Assembly: GCF_028640845.1 (NCBI RefSeq)
Contig: NC_080543.1
Span: 4,150,459 to 4,214,458, forward strand
Length of the DNA: 64,000 bases
Source: Ahaetulla prasina
Lineage: Eukaryota; Chordata; Lepidosauria; Squamata; Colubridae
Direction of reading: 5' to 3'
Positions 63,490-64,000 of this stretch are shown here, piece by piece (within the stretch, counting starts at the first letter, position 1; each line of letters begins with the position of its first letter). Under the pieces are notes generated by a model. The model searched no databases. It saw only the letters and a list, made by a program, of their open reading frames with translations, and was not told where the DNA came from. A program made the position numbers and the translations under genes.

Positions 63490-64000
63490 GCATTTATTCA
63501 TTAGATTTTTATCCTGCCTTTATTATCACAGTACCTATATATAACTCAAGGCAGTAAACGTACCTAATAATCTTTCCTCCTATTTTCTCCACAACAACAA
63601 CCCTTTGAGGTGGGTTGGGCTGAAAGAGACTGACTGGCCCAAAATTATCTAGCCAGCTTTCATGGCTTAGGTGGCACTAGAATTCCCCTTCTCCTGGGGA
63701 TTGGCCCAAAGTCACCCAGCTGGCTTTCATGCCTAAAACAGGACTAGAACTCCCCATCTCCTGGTGAATGGTCCAAAGTCACCCAGCTAGTTTTCATGTC
63801 TAAGATGGGGCTAGAACTCCCGATCTCCTGGGGACTGGCAGAAAGTCACCCAGCTGACTTTCATGGCTTAGGTGGAACTAGAACTTCCCATCTCCTGGGG
63901 ACTGGCCCAAAGTCACCCAGCTGGCTTTCATGCCTAAAGTGGGACTAGAACTCCCCATCTCCTGGGGATTGGTTCAAAGTCACCCAGCTAGCTTTCATGT
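63490..64000 (-). mobile_element. Sauria-type SINE with amplified internal modules, running off the window
   Basis: Reverse tail 'gatttttatcctgcctttat' at 63505. Then about six ~60-bp modules ('agtcacccagctggctttca', 'ctagaactccccatctcctg') reach the right edge. Confidence 0.88.

Overview
The window is nuclear DNA from a squamate reptile, most likely an advanced (colubroid) snake. The evidence is the repeat landscape. There are tRNA-derived SINEs of the Sauria/squamate type, dozens of CR1 3' ends, L2-like LINE tails that run into AGAAT/ATTCT pentanucleotide arrays (a signature I associate with colubroid snake genomes), L1 ORF2 fragments, many hAT-type MITEs and several solo LTRs. There is no prokaryotic gene content. 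Most long open frames are repeats.

Four loci look genic, all on the + strand. (1) The 3' part of MAP6 (STOP, a microtubule stabiliser): exon 2 at 10417-10630, exon 3 at 16964-17163/17167, and a candidate 42-codon terminal exon at 30489-30618 with AATAAA at 30640. The large GC-rich exon 1 would lie upstream of the window. (2) An unrecognised 110-residue coiled-coil/basic-tail ORF at 41846-42178. (3) A 293-residue coiled-coil protein with one C-terminal membrane segment at 48940-49821. It resembles the TMCO5 family in architecture, has a splice acceptor and 5'UTR upstream, and has a possible CRE/CCAAT promoter plus first exon near 45300-45443. (4) The 5' part of a GDPD-family (GDE-type, six-transmembrane glycerophosphodiester phosphodiesterase) gene: coding exons at 54490-54687, 55680-55783, 57473-57566 and 62662-62721. 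All junctions keep frame and all donors are GT. The gene continues past the right edge, and GDPD4 is the likeliest paralog.

Layout: 1-10.4 kb is intronic/intergenic repeats (SINE, CR1, two nested solo LTRs). 10.4-30.7 kb is the MAP6 3' half, with an 84-bp minisatellite in one intron and an antisense L1 fragment that runs up to the exon 3 splice acceptor. 30.7-41.7 kb is repeats, including a 3-kb L1 with a 14-bp target duplication. 41.7-50 kb holds the two coiled-coil genes. 50-64 kb is the GDPD 5' region, with a 14-copy 78-bp tandem array and a long pentanucleotide array in its introns.

The genes do not form an obvious pathway. The biologically interesting parts are the MAP6 3'-end structure (L1-derived acceptor, stop versus tiny exon), the two poorly described coiled-coil genes between MAP6 and GDPD, and several repeats that have been amplified in tandem from dispersed transposons.
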